7,367 nucleotides of DNA, taken from assembly GCA_016219235.1 (NCBI GenBank), contig JACRBO010000243.1:1-7367 (forward strand), read 5' to 3'. Of this stretch, positions 1 through 5,374 are shown one piece after another. The DNA is from Chloroflexota bacterium (GTDB lineage: Bacteria; Chloroflexota; Anaerolineae; Fen-1058). A program made the position numbers and the translations under genes. The notes beneath the pieces are model-generated. The model searched no databases. It was not told the origin of the DNA and was given only the letters and a program-made list of their open reading frames with translations. Every line of letters starts with the position of its first letter. Position 1 is the stretch's first letter.

Positions 1-1
1 C

Positions 2-166
2 GTGCGGGCGGGCAGTGATGGCGTGGAAGTCATCACGTTGTCGCGCCAGGTGTTCGATCGGTTGTTGAGCAGCGCGCCGGACATCAAGTTGCAGATGCAG
101 CAAGTGGCGCACGATCGCACCGGGCAGATCAAAGTGATCAAGCGCACGCAGCCTGATCGAGACTAA
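2..166 (+). CDS. C-terminal part of a cyclic-nucleotide-binding-domain protein (5' end outside window)
   Basis: An open frame runs in from the left edge and stops at TAA 164-166, leaving 54 residues. It begins VRAGSDGVEVITLSRQVFDR and continues LLSSAPDIKLQMQQVAHDR. This matches the end of a cNMP-binding (CAP_ED) beta-roll: the VRA turn, then a strand of the 'vEvitLsrqvFdrLL' type, then the C-terminal helix. The tail after it is short and basic (QIKVIKRTQPDRD), with no room for a helix-turn-helix, so this is not a CRP/FNR regulator with the usual C-terminal DNA-binding domain. In related bacteria such a domain can be fused to the ABC ATPase that partners an FtsX permease. The permease follows on the same strand after 264 bp, so a role as ATPase or regulatory subunit is an inference from context. 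The true start and any upstream domains are not visible. Confidence 0.6.
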   Translation: MRAGSDGVEVITLSRQVFDRLLSSAPDIKLQMQQVAHDRTGQIKVIKRTQPDRD

Positions 167-257
167 TCCAGCATTGATTAAAGAAGCCATCTCACGCAAA
201 GCGGCTACGCCGGCGGCCCACCTTAGAGACTGTTTCGTAAAGGGTCTGCGCGTTTTG

Positions 258-271
258 GCGATTGAAATCGC
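258..271. repeat. Small palindrome inside the repeat element
   Basis: GCGATT (258-263) and AATCGC (266-271) are exact reverse complements around a 2-nt centre. This is the first of the hairpins in the intergenic repeat element. Alone it would be too common to matter, but it sits in line with the larger GTCGGC hairpins. Confidence 0.4.
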
Positions 272-284
272 TGCAACAACTACG

Positions 285-333
285 CAAAGTCGGCCTTCGC
301 CGACTGGAGCCCAGCCGACGTAGGTCGGCTTTG
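285..333 (+). repeat. Paired GTCGGC hairpins that can also fold as one long hairpin
   Basis: Two perfect hairpins lie in tandem: GTCGGC 289-294 with GCCGAC 299-304 (loop CTTC), and AGCCGAC 313-319 with GTCGGCT 324-330 (loop GTAG). The outer arms can also pair with each other: CAAAGTCGGCC 285-295 against GGTCGGCTTTG 323-333 gives 11 pairs, two of them G-U in the + strand RNA. On the - strand those two positions would be A-C mismatches, so the long fold is favoured only in rightward transcripts. No T-run follows, so it is not a standard terminator. It is probably part of a dispersed repeat family. Confidence 0.5.
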
Positions 334-343
334 TGTAACTGTA

Positions 344-362
344 GGCGCGAATTCCATTCGCC
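344..362. repeat. Hairpin with a 2-nt bulge in the repeat element
   Basis: GGCGCGAAT (344-352) pairs with ATTCGCC (356-362) around a 3-nt loop, leaving two unpaired bases in the left arm. It follows the paired GTCGGC hairpins directly and looks like a further module of the same intergenic element. Confidence 0.35.
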
Positions 363-384
363 AGCGGCTTTAAGAAACTCTTTT

Positions 385-404
385 AGCCCTGTGGGCCAAG
401 GGCT
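385..404. repeat. 6-bp stem hairpin ahead of the permease gene
   Basis: AGCCCT (385-390) and AGGGCT (399-404) are exact reverse complements with an 8-nt loop. The right arm runs into the right terminal inverted repeat of the element. It ends 26 nt before the permease start codon and is not followed by a T-run, so I do not call it a terminator. Confidence 0.35.
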
Positions 405-430
405 TTGCGTGAGAATTGGGGTAATGATTT

Positions 431-2812
431 ATGAGCATCGGCTTTCGCAAAATCTTCCGCGATTTATGGCGCAGCAAAGGGCGCACCGCGCTGGCGGTGT
501 TGAGCATCTTCATCGGCGTATTCGCCGTCGGCATGGTCGGCGGTGTCAGTGACCTGCTGCCGGCCCGCATGACGGGCAGTTACAGCGAGACGAATCCCGC
601 CCACATCAACATCTTCCTTGCGGGCGCAGTTAGCGACGACGACCTCACCGCGCTGTCGCGGCTTGAGGGCGTGGCCGGCATCCAGGGGCAGCGCGATCTG
701 AACGCGCGCTGGCGCGTGGACGACGCGCAGCCGTTGCGCAATATGGACCTGACGTTCCGGCCCGATTATGAGGAGCAACTGTACAACCGGATTAAGTTGA
801 TCAGTGGCCGCTGGCCGACCGGGGCCGACGAGGCCGCCATCGAGCGTTCGTCGGTGACAGCGTTTGGCGCGCCCACCGCAGGCTCGATTACGATGGTGGT
901 GAACGATCGTGAACGGGCGATCACGATTGTCGGCGTGGTGGAAGACCTAAACGCACAGGCGCCCGCCTTCGGCGGCGACGCAACCTTCTACATCGATCGC
1001 AAACTGGCCGAGAACGTCTTCGACGCGTATGGCTACACTCGATTGCGCGTGCAAGTCCCAGTGTTTTCCGAAACGACCGCCGAGGAAGTAGTCGATCGGC
1101 TGAAGCCGCCGCTGGAAAAGATTGGTGCGCCGATCTTTTTCTATCAGGTCACACCACCCACCAAACACCCGGCACAAGACACCGTCAATGGCGTCAACTT
1201 CATATTGGGCGTCATGGCGATCTTATCGCTAATGCTGGGCCTGTTCCTGGTTATTAACACCATCAACGCCATCGTCGCGCAGCAGGTGCCTCAGATCGGC
1301 GTGATGAAGGCCATCGGCGGAACGACGCCTCAAATGGTGGGGTTGTACCTGAGCGGTGTGATCGTCTACGGCCTGCTGGCCCTGCTCATCGCCCTGCCGC
1401 TGGGCGCGCTGGCGGCGAATGCAGTGACTACTTTGCTGCTCGGGATGCTGGTGATTCCGCCTGATCCGGTCTTCCGCCTGTCGCAGCCGGCCGTGATTAC
1501 GCAGGTCATTGTCAGCCTGCTGGTGCCGTTGCTGGCCGCGTTGTGGCCGGTCTTTTCCGGCGTGCGGATTACGGTGCGCGAAGCGATCAGCAACTACGGC
1601 CTCGGCGCGGGCTTCGGGCGCGGCTTGCTCGATCGGGTGCTGGCCCGCTTGCGCTTCCTGCCCCGCACGGCCAGCCTGACCATCCGCAATACCTTTCGCC
1701 GCAAAGGGCGCGTGGCCCTGACGCAGATCACGTTGATTATGGCCGGCGTCGTGTTCATCATGGTGAGCAGTTCCGCCGCGTCGTTTACGTACACCATCAA
1801 GTTTCTCATGGATACGCTGGGCTTGAAAGTCCTGGTTAATTTCCAGCAACCCTATCGCATCGACGAGATCATGTCCGTCATCGAAGCGCAGCCGAATGTC
1901 GATCACGTCGAGGCGCAGTTGTTCCAGTCCAGTACCGCGTTCATGAGCAAAGACGCCGAGAAAGGCGAAGACATTTTTGTGAATGCCTTCCGGCCCGAAT
2001 CGACGCTGATCCATTTGCCCATCACGTCCGGCCGCTGGCTGCTGCCCGACGACGATCACGCGATCGTGCTCAATCAGGATCGCGCCACTAAGCTGGGCGT
2101 CAAAGTCGGCGACAAAGTCTGGATCAAAATGCAGGGCGACACCCGCTCCGCATGGACAGTCGTCGGCACCGTCTTCGATCTGAGCGGTATGCAACGCACC
2201 GCGTATATACCGCTATCAGTTTATCAACGCGAAATTGGCCTGACGGGCCGCGCCACATCCGCGTGGCTGTCCACCACCCCCGACGACGGCGCGACACAAC
2301 TTCAGGTCGAGCAGCAGCTGCGCGATGTGCTCAACGCCAAAGGGCTGCGTGTGGGCGGCACCCAGACCGCCGAACTGATCCGCGCGCAAAATGAAGCGAC
2401 TTTTGGCATCATCACGATGATGCTGATGATCATGTCGGGTCTCATCGCCGCCGTCGGCGCGATCGGGTTGGCGGGCACGCTCTCGATCAACGTGCTGGAA
2501 CGCCGGCGCGAGATCGGCGTGATGCGCGCCATCGGGGCCTCATCGCCCACTATCGCGGGGCTGTTCATCGGCGAAGGGCTGATCCTGGGCCTGATCGCCT
2601 GGGTGATCGCGATTCCATTGAGCATTCCAGTGGGGCAGCTGTTTGCAACCGTCATCGGGCAGGTCATTCAATTCAGCGTCATCTATCAGTTTTCGTGGGA
2701 GGGCGCTGTGACGTGGCTTATCATCATCGTTGTGTTATCCATTCTGGGCAGCGCTGTGCCCGCCATCCGCGCGACGCGCGTCAGTGTGCGCGAGAGCCTG
2801 GCGTACGAATAG
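431..2812 (+). CDS. FtsX/MacB-type ABC transporter permease with two FtsX domains
   Basis: This 793-residue membrane protein is the permease of a type VII (MacB/LolCDE/FtsX-like) ABC system, which couples cytoplasmic ATP hydrolysis to work on substrates outside the membrane. It is two similar halves. Each starts with a basic 'KGR.AL' segment (residues 16-21 and 425-430) and a membrane helix (about 20-39 and 429-451), then an extracytoplasmic MacB-like domain (about 45-250 and 460-650), then a three-helix FtsX domain (about 256-390 and 658-793). The hallmark coupling sequences are QIGVMKAIGGTTPQ (288-301) and EIGVMRAIGASSPT (694-707). Eight membrane helices in all. The ATG is preceded by a GGGG-rich stretch (417-420) at about 10 nt. 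The ATPase is not in the window and is presumably upstream. A separately promoted HlyD-type adaptor follows, which supports a MacAB-like export arrangement; the substrate is unknown. Confidence 0.92.
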   Translation: MSIGFRKIFRDLWRSKGRTALAVLSIFIGVFAVGMVGGVSDLLPARMTGSYSETNPAHINIFLAGAVSDDDLTALSRLEGVAGIQGQRDLNARWRVDDAQPLRNMDLTFRPDYEEQLYNRIKLISGRWPTGADEAAIERSSVTAFGAPTAGSITMVVNDRERAITIVGVVEDLNAQAPAFGGDATFYIDRKLAENVFDAYGYTRLRVQVPVFSETTAEEVVDRLKPPLEKIGAPIFFYQVTPPTKHPAQDTVNGVNFILGVMAILSLMLGLFLVINTINAIVAQQVPQIGVMKAIGGTTPQMVGLYLSGVIVYGLLALLIALPLGALAANAVTTLLLGMLVIPPDPVFRLSQPAVITQVIVSLLVPLLAALWPVFSGVRITVREAISNYGLGAGFGRGLLDRVLARLRFLPRTASLTIRNTFRRKGRVALTQITLIMAGVVFIMVSSSAASFTYTIKFLMDTLGLKVLVNFQQPYRIDEIMSVIEAQPNVDHVEAQLFQSSTAFMSKDAEKGEDIFVNAFRPESTLIHLPITSGRWLLPDDDHAIVLNQDRATKLGVKVGDKVWIKMQGDTRSAWTVVGTVFDLSGMQRTAYIPLSVYQREIGLTGRATSAWLSTTPDDGATQLQVEQQLRDVLNAKGLRVGGTQTAELIRAQNEATFGIITMMLMIMSGLIAAVGAIGLAGTLSINVLERRREIGVMRAIGASSPTIAGLFIGEGLILGLIAWVIAIPLSIPVGQLFATVIGQVIQFSVIYQFSWEGAVTWLIIIVVLSILGSAVPAIRATRVSVRESLAYE

Positions 2813-2818
2813 GAAGAC

Positions 2819-2847
2819 TTGACGACGATTCGGTTGTGGCTTATACT
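2819..2847 (+). promoter_or_regulatory. Strong sigma70-type promoter P1 for the adaptor gene
   Basis: TTGACG (2819-2824) and TATACT (2842-2847) are separated by exactly 17 bp, each one base from consensus. The -35 box begins 6 nt after the permease stop codon, so the adaptor gene has its own promoter. The start site should fall near 2854, giving a 5' leader of roughly 110 nt. The promoter is called by eye from the consensus. Confidence 0.7.
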
Positions 2848-2851
2848 ATTA

Positions 2852-2872
2852 ATAGACCGACGGTCGGTTTAT
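2852..2872. promoter_or_regulatory. TetR-family-type operator over the P1 start site
   Basis: ACCGAC (2856-2861) and GTCGGT (2863-2868) are exact reverse complements about a single central G. Three further symmetric pairs (ATA 2852-2854 with TAT 2870-2872) lie outside one mismatch. Operators of the ACCGAC...GTCGGT type, usually flanked by A/T, are typical of TetR-family repressors that control efflux genes. Lying 4 nt past the -10 box and covering the expected start site, a bound repressor would block P1. No TetR gene is in the window, so the regulator is inferred. Confidence 0.65.
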
Positions 2873-2883
2873 AAACAAGGATG

Positions 2884-2921
2884 ATTGGAAAGCAAGAGGT
2901 GCATTGCAAAAACTTTCCAAT
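2884..2921. promoter_or_regulatory. 9-bp inverted repeat overlapping promoter P2
   Basis: ATTGGAAAG (2884-2892) and CTTTCCAAT (2913-2921) are exact reverse complements 20 nt apart. The span covers the -35 box and most of the spacer of the second promoter. It could be a second operator or, in transcripts from P1, a leader hairpin. The sequence does not decide between the two. Confidence 0.45.
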
Positions 2922-2932
2922 TAATGTACAAT
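2904..2932 (+). promoter_or_regulatory. Second promoter P2 for the adaptor gene
   Basis: TTGCAA (2904-2909) and TACAAT (2927-2932) are separated by 17 bp. Both fit the sigma70 consensus at 4 and 5 of 6 positions. Transcription would begin near 2938-2940, leaving a leader of under 30 nt that avoids the TetR-type operator. It may provide basal expression when P1 is repressed. Confidence 0.5.
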
Positions 2933-2956
2933 AACTATACAAAACGTTCTCGAATT

Positions 2957-2960
2957 GGAG
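2957..2960 (+). promoter_or_regulatory. Ribosome binding site that decides the adaptor start
   Basis: GGAG at 2957-2960 lies 6 nt before the ATG at 2967, but only 3 nt before the ATG at 2964. It also overlaps the in-frame TTG at 2955, which rules that codon out. The ATG at 2967 gives a textbook lipoprotein signal and is preferred. Confidence 0.6.
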
Positions 2961-2966
2961 ACCATG

Positions 2967-5186
2967 ATGAAGAAGTTTATTTTTCCCGTACTCGTTGGAT
3001 TAACGCTTATTCTGGCGGCGTGTGGCGGCCAGCCGACCGTTACGCCCGTCCCGACCGTCCTGCCGCCCGTCAAGGACAGCTCGACCATCAGCGCCGAAGG
3101 CAAGGTTGAGCCATTGCAGCTGGCAAACTTGAGTTTTGCCATCGGCGGCGAAGTAACCGAAGTGCTGGTCAAAGAAGGTGATATGCTGAAAGCGGGCGAT
3201 GTGATCGCACGACTTGATGTCGATGCGGTACGGATTGCCATCACCCGTGCGGAAGCGGGTGTAGCTGCGGCCAAAGCGAGCGAGGCTAAATACAAAGAAG
3301 GTCTGCCGCAGCAGATCGCGTCCGCCGAATCGGACGTGCAAGCGGCGCAGGCGCAGATCGTTTCGGCGAGTGCTAAACGCAATAATTCAGCCGACATCGC
3401 TTCCGCCGAAGCGGCCTTGAAACAGGCGCAGCTCGATCAAAAAGCGGCCGAAGATGCCTATAAGAAAGTCCTGGACAAAAAACTATATGGCCCGACCGAA
3501 GAAGCGCAGCGGCTGGTTGTGCAGAACGCGCAGCGCGCCACCGAAGCGGCTCAGATCCGGCTGAACCAGATCAGGCGCGGCTCATTAAACGATCAATCGA
3601 ATGCGGCCGGCATTGCCGCCGCGGAAGCGCGTCTGGCCGCCGCCGAGACGAATTTGAAGCAACTGCAAGCCGAAGCGAGCGGCCAACCCAATCCGACGTA
3701 TGCAGCCGCGATTCAGCAGGCCGAGGCCGCCCTGGCTTCAGCCCAGACCCGATTGGCCGATGCCGAATTGAAGGCCCCGTTTGCGGGCACGCTGGCGCAG
3801 TTGAACATCAAAGTGGGCGAGACGGTCGCGCCCGGTGCGCCGATCGCCGTGCTGGCCGATCTCTCAGGCTGGCAAGTCGAAACCGATGATCTCACCGAAA
3901 TCAAAGTGCCGGGCGTCAGCCTGGGGCAAAGCGTGACGGTGAAGGCTGATGCATTGCCAGGCGTCGAACTCAAGGGTCAAGTTACATCGATCGGCACGCT
4001 GTTTCAAGAGAAAAGCGGCGATGTGGTGTATCCCGTCAAGATCAAGCTGCTCGACGCCGATCCGAAGTTGCGCTGGGGCATGACGGTCGTTGCGACGTTC
4101 GCCGCCCCGGCGAGCACGTCCGCTGCGAAGCCGTCGTCGGATCAGGCTTTACCGGGCGGCATTGCAGCCGAAGGCAAATTGCTGCCGCTGCAATCGGCTA
4201 CGTTGAGTTTCAACACCACCGGCGAGGTTGCCGAAGTGCTGGTCAAAGAAGGCGATGTGATCAAGTCCGGCGACGTGATAGCGCGATTGAGCAATGAGAG
4301 TCTGAAGACCTCACTGACCGAAGCCGAAGCGGCGCTGGCCGTGATCAAGGCGAATCAGGCCGACTACCGGTCGTCGCTGCCGAAGCAAATCGCCGCGGCC
4401 GAAGCGGAGATCAAAGCGGCGCAGTCGCAGGCGGCGGGCGCAGCGGCGGGCCGCAACAACACAGCCTCGATCAAAGACCTGGAATCGCGGCTGGCGCAGT
4501 TGAAGTATCAATTACAGCAAATGCAGACCGGGCTTGATCAACTGTTTTTGTACGATCTTGAAACGTCAACCGCCGCTAACGACTTGCGCCAGCAGATCGA
4601 TAATACGCAGCAATCAATCAAGGCCACCGAAGCGCAGATCGCGGCGTTGAAGTATGGCTCACCGACCGATCAAGCCGCGAACGCGCAGATCACGGCCGCC
4701 AGCGCGAGTGAAGCCGCCGCGCTAGCCCGCCTGGCACAACTGCAAGCCGAGTTAGCCGGTACATCAGTCGATACGTTTGCGGCGCAGATTCAGCAAGCCG
4801 AGGCCGCCATCAGCGCCGCCAGGTTGGCGCTGGCTGATACCGAACTGAAAGCGCCCTTCGCGGGCACGATTGCGCAACTCAACATCAACCTGGGTGAGCG
4901 CGTCAGCGCGGGCGTGCCCGCCGTCACGCTGGCCGACATCGGCGGTTGGCTGATCGAAACCAGCGACGTGACCGAACTGAAGGTGCCGGATCTGCAAGTG
5001 GGCCAATCCGTCGTCATCAAGATCGATGCGCTGCCCGAACTCGCGCTGAAGGGGCAGGTCGAATCGATCAGCACTGTGTCACAACTCAAGAGCGGCGACG
5101 TAGTCTATCCGGTCAAGATAAAAGTGCTGGACAATGATCCGCAGTTGCGCTGGGGGATGACGGTGGCGGTGGGGTTTGAGAAGTGA
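2967..5186 (+). CDS. Lipoprotein periplasmic-adaptor protein with two tandem HlyD/MacA-like units
   Basis: The protein starts MKKFIFPVLVGLTLILAACG: two lysines, a hydrophobic core and an LAAC lipobox with Cys19 as the lipid-modified residue. A Thr/Pro-rich linker follows. Two full membrane-fusion-protein units then occur in one chain of 739 residues, where single-unit family members are usually about 350-450. Unit 1 (about 41-378) and unit 2 (about 398-739) each contain a lipoyl/barrel-sandwich first half (GEVTEVLVKEGD 61-72; GEVAEVLVKEGD 419-430), a long Ala/Gln/Glu-rich coiled-coil hairpin (about 90-266; 447-625), the sandwich second half (ELKAPFAGT 267-275; 626-634) and a beta-barrel ending in RWGMTV (369-374; 728-733). 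Its role should be adaptor for the FtsX permease just upstream, anchored on the outer face of the membrane. It has its own promoters and ends just before a strong terminator. An ATG at 2964 is a possible alternative start. Confidence 0.88.
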   Translation: MKKFIFPVLVGLTLILAACGGQPTVTPVPTVLPPVKDSSTISAEGKVEPLQLANLSFAIGGEVTEVLVKEGDMLKAGDVIARLDVDAVRIAITRAEAGVAAAKASEAKYKEGLPQQIASAESDVQAAQAQIVSASAKRNNSADIASAEAALKQAQLDQKAAEDAYKKVLDKKLYGPTEEAQRLVVQNAQRATEAAQIRLNQIRRGSLNDQSNAAGIAAAEARLAAAETNLKQLQAEASGQPNPTYAAAIQQAEAALASAQTRLADAELKAPFAGTLAQLNIKVGETVAPGAPIAVLADLSGWQVETDDLTEIKVPGVSLGQSVTVKADALPGVELKGQVTSIGTLFQEKSGDVVYPVKIKLLDADPKLRWGMTVVATFAAPASTSAAKPSSDQALPGGIAAEGKLLPLQSATLSFNTTGEVAEVLVKEGDVIKSGDVIARLSNESLKTSLTEAEAALAVIKANQADYRSSLPKQIAAAEAEIKAAQSQAAGAAAGRNNTASIKDLESRLAQLKYQLQQMQTGLDQLFLYDLETSTAANDLRQQIDNTQQSIKATEAQIAALKYGSPTDQAANAQITAASASEAAALARLAQLQAELAGTSVDTFAAQIQQAEAAISAARLALADTELKAPFAGTIAQLNINLGERVSAGVPAVTLADIGGWLIETSDVTELKVPDLQVGQSVVIKIDALPELALKGQVESISTVSQLKSGDVVYPVKIKVLDNDPQLRWGMTVAVGFEK
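3087..4100 (+). repeat. HlyD unit 1 of an in-frame tandem duplication
   Basis: This DNA encodes the first of two adaptor units. It shares exact runs with unit 2 at protein level (EVLVKEGD, GDVIARL, ELKAPFAGT, SGDVVYPVKIK, RWGMTV). At DNA level a 22-bp stretch at 3157-3178 is identical to 4231-4252. Landmark residues recur every 358-359 positions, so the units have the same length. Confidence 0.8.
4158..5183 (+). repeat. HlyD unit 2 of an in-frame tandem duplication
   Basis: This is the second copy, joined to the first by a short Ala/Ser/Pro linker (about residues 379-397). The beta-domain sequences are closely similar to unit 1. The middle of the coiled-coil hairpin is not: it differs in sequence while keeping its length. 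Confidence 0.8.
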
Positions 5187-5192
5187 GATGTA

Positions 5193-5213
5193 ACGAGTGA
5201 TGAGTGACGAGTG
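5193..5213. repeat. Three heptanucleotide repeats ACGAGTG/ATGAGTG
   Basis: ACGAGTG (5193-5199), ATGAGTG (5200-5206) and ACGAGTG (5207-5213) are head-to-tail 7-bp units with one variable base. They lie between the adaptor stop codon and the terminator. No function is evident. Confidence 0.6.
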
Positions 5214-5221
5214 AAAAACGG

Positions 5222-5256
5222 CGCCCCGGTGATCGATGTGATCGCCGGGGCGTTTT
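5222..5256 (+). terminator. Strong rho-independent terminator after the adaptor gene
   Basis: CGCCCCGGTGATC (5222-5234) pairs with GATCGCCGGGGCG (5240-5252) over 13 pairs with a single G-U, around a 5-nt loop, and is followed by TTTT (5253-5256). Five A residues at 5214-5218 precede the stem, so it may also stop leftward transcription. It separates the transporter block from the restriction-modification genes. Confidence 0.88.
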
Positions 5257-5273
5257 AGTGTGACAAAGGCAAT

Positions 5274-5303
5274 TTGCCGTATGGCGTGACCACGGTGTAT
5301 ACT
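5274..5303 (+). promoter_or_regulatory. Candidate promoter for the methyltransferase-endonuclease pair
   Basis: TTGCCG (5274-5279) and TATACT (5298-5303) are 18 bp apart. An 11-bp palindrome, GGCAA-T-TTGCC (5268-5278), overlaps the -35 box and could be a regulator site. A second, weaker candidate is TTGCCT (5309-5314) with TACAAT (5331-5336) at 16 bp. The rest of the 5257-5374 gap shows nothing else. Confidence 0.45.
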
Positions 5304-5359
5304 GCCCGTTGCCTGAAGAATCCGGCAGCTTACAATCTGATCCACAAACGGATGAATGG

Positions 5360-5365
5360 TAGAAT
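5360..5365 (+). promoter_or_regulatory. Possible -10 box for a leaderless methyltransferase transcript
   Basis: TAGAAT lies 9 nt before the ATG at 5375. The methyltransferase has no Shine-Dalgarno sequence, and an in-frame TAA at 5366-5368 rules out any earlier start. Transcription from this box would start within a few bases of the ATG. The matching -35 region (CTGATC, 5337-5342) is weak, so this is tentative. Confidence 0.3.
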
Positions 5366-5374
5366 TAAGCCACC

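Larger units (their letters stand above)
190..414. repeat. MITE-like repeat element with 13-bp terminal inverted repeats
   Basis: The 264-bp gap between the first two genes holds no convincing gene. Its ends carry a perfect inverted repeat: TCTCACGCAAAGC at 190-202 and its exact reverse complement GCTTTGCGTGAGA at 402-414. A second inverted match, GGCCCAC 215-221 against GTGGGCC 391-397, continues the pairing after an 8-nt offset. Between the ends lie several hairpins: 258-271, 289-304, 313-330, 344-362 and 385-404. This layout, non-coding and roughly 225 bp with terminal inverted repeats, is what a miniature transposable element or dispersed intergenic repeat looks like. No target-site duplication is evident next to the repeats. 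Whether it is repeated in the genome cannot be seen here. Confidence 0.5.

Noticed and set aside
396..401. CCAAGG, a CCWWGG site of the type cut by CfrBI
   Set aside because: It lies in the repeat element ahead of the permease, far from the methyltransferase promoter, so it is no evidence for methylation feedback; single sites like this are common.
262..552. Open frame of 96 codons across the intergenic repeat and the start of the permease
   Set aside because: It runs through the hairpin-rich repeat, overlaps the permease in another frame and gives an Arg-rich sequence with no recognisable domain.
1229..2194. 321-codon open frame on the - strand within the permease gene
   Set aside because: It is antisense to a well-supported permease. 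Its translation is rich in His, Gln, Asp and Arg with no domain logic, as expected for the shadow of a GC-rich gene.
2955..2957. TTG as start of the adaptor gene
   Set aside because: It overlaps the GGAG ribosome site, and the ATG at 2967 has correct spacing and directly yields a standard lipoprotein signal.
5193..5213. Heptamer repeats considered as a CRISPR or iteron array
   Set aside because: There are only three 7-bp units with no spacers, too short and too few for either.
5079..5345. 88-codon open frame on the - strand over the adaptor end and terminator
   Set aside because: It crosses the terminator hairpin and overlaps the adaptor gene antisense, with no domain or ribosome site.
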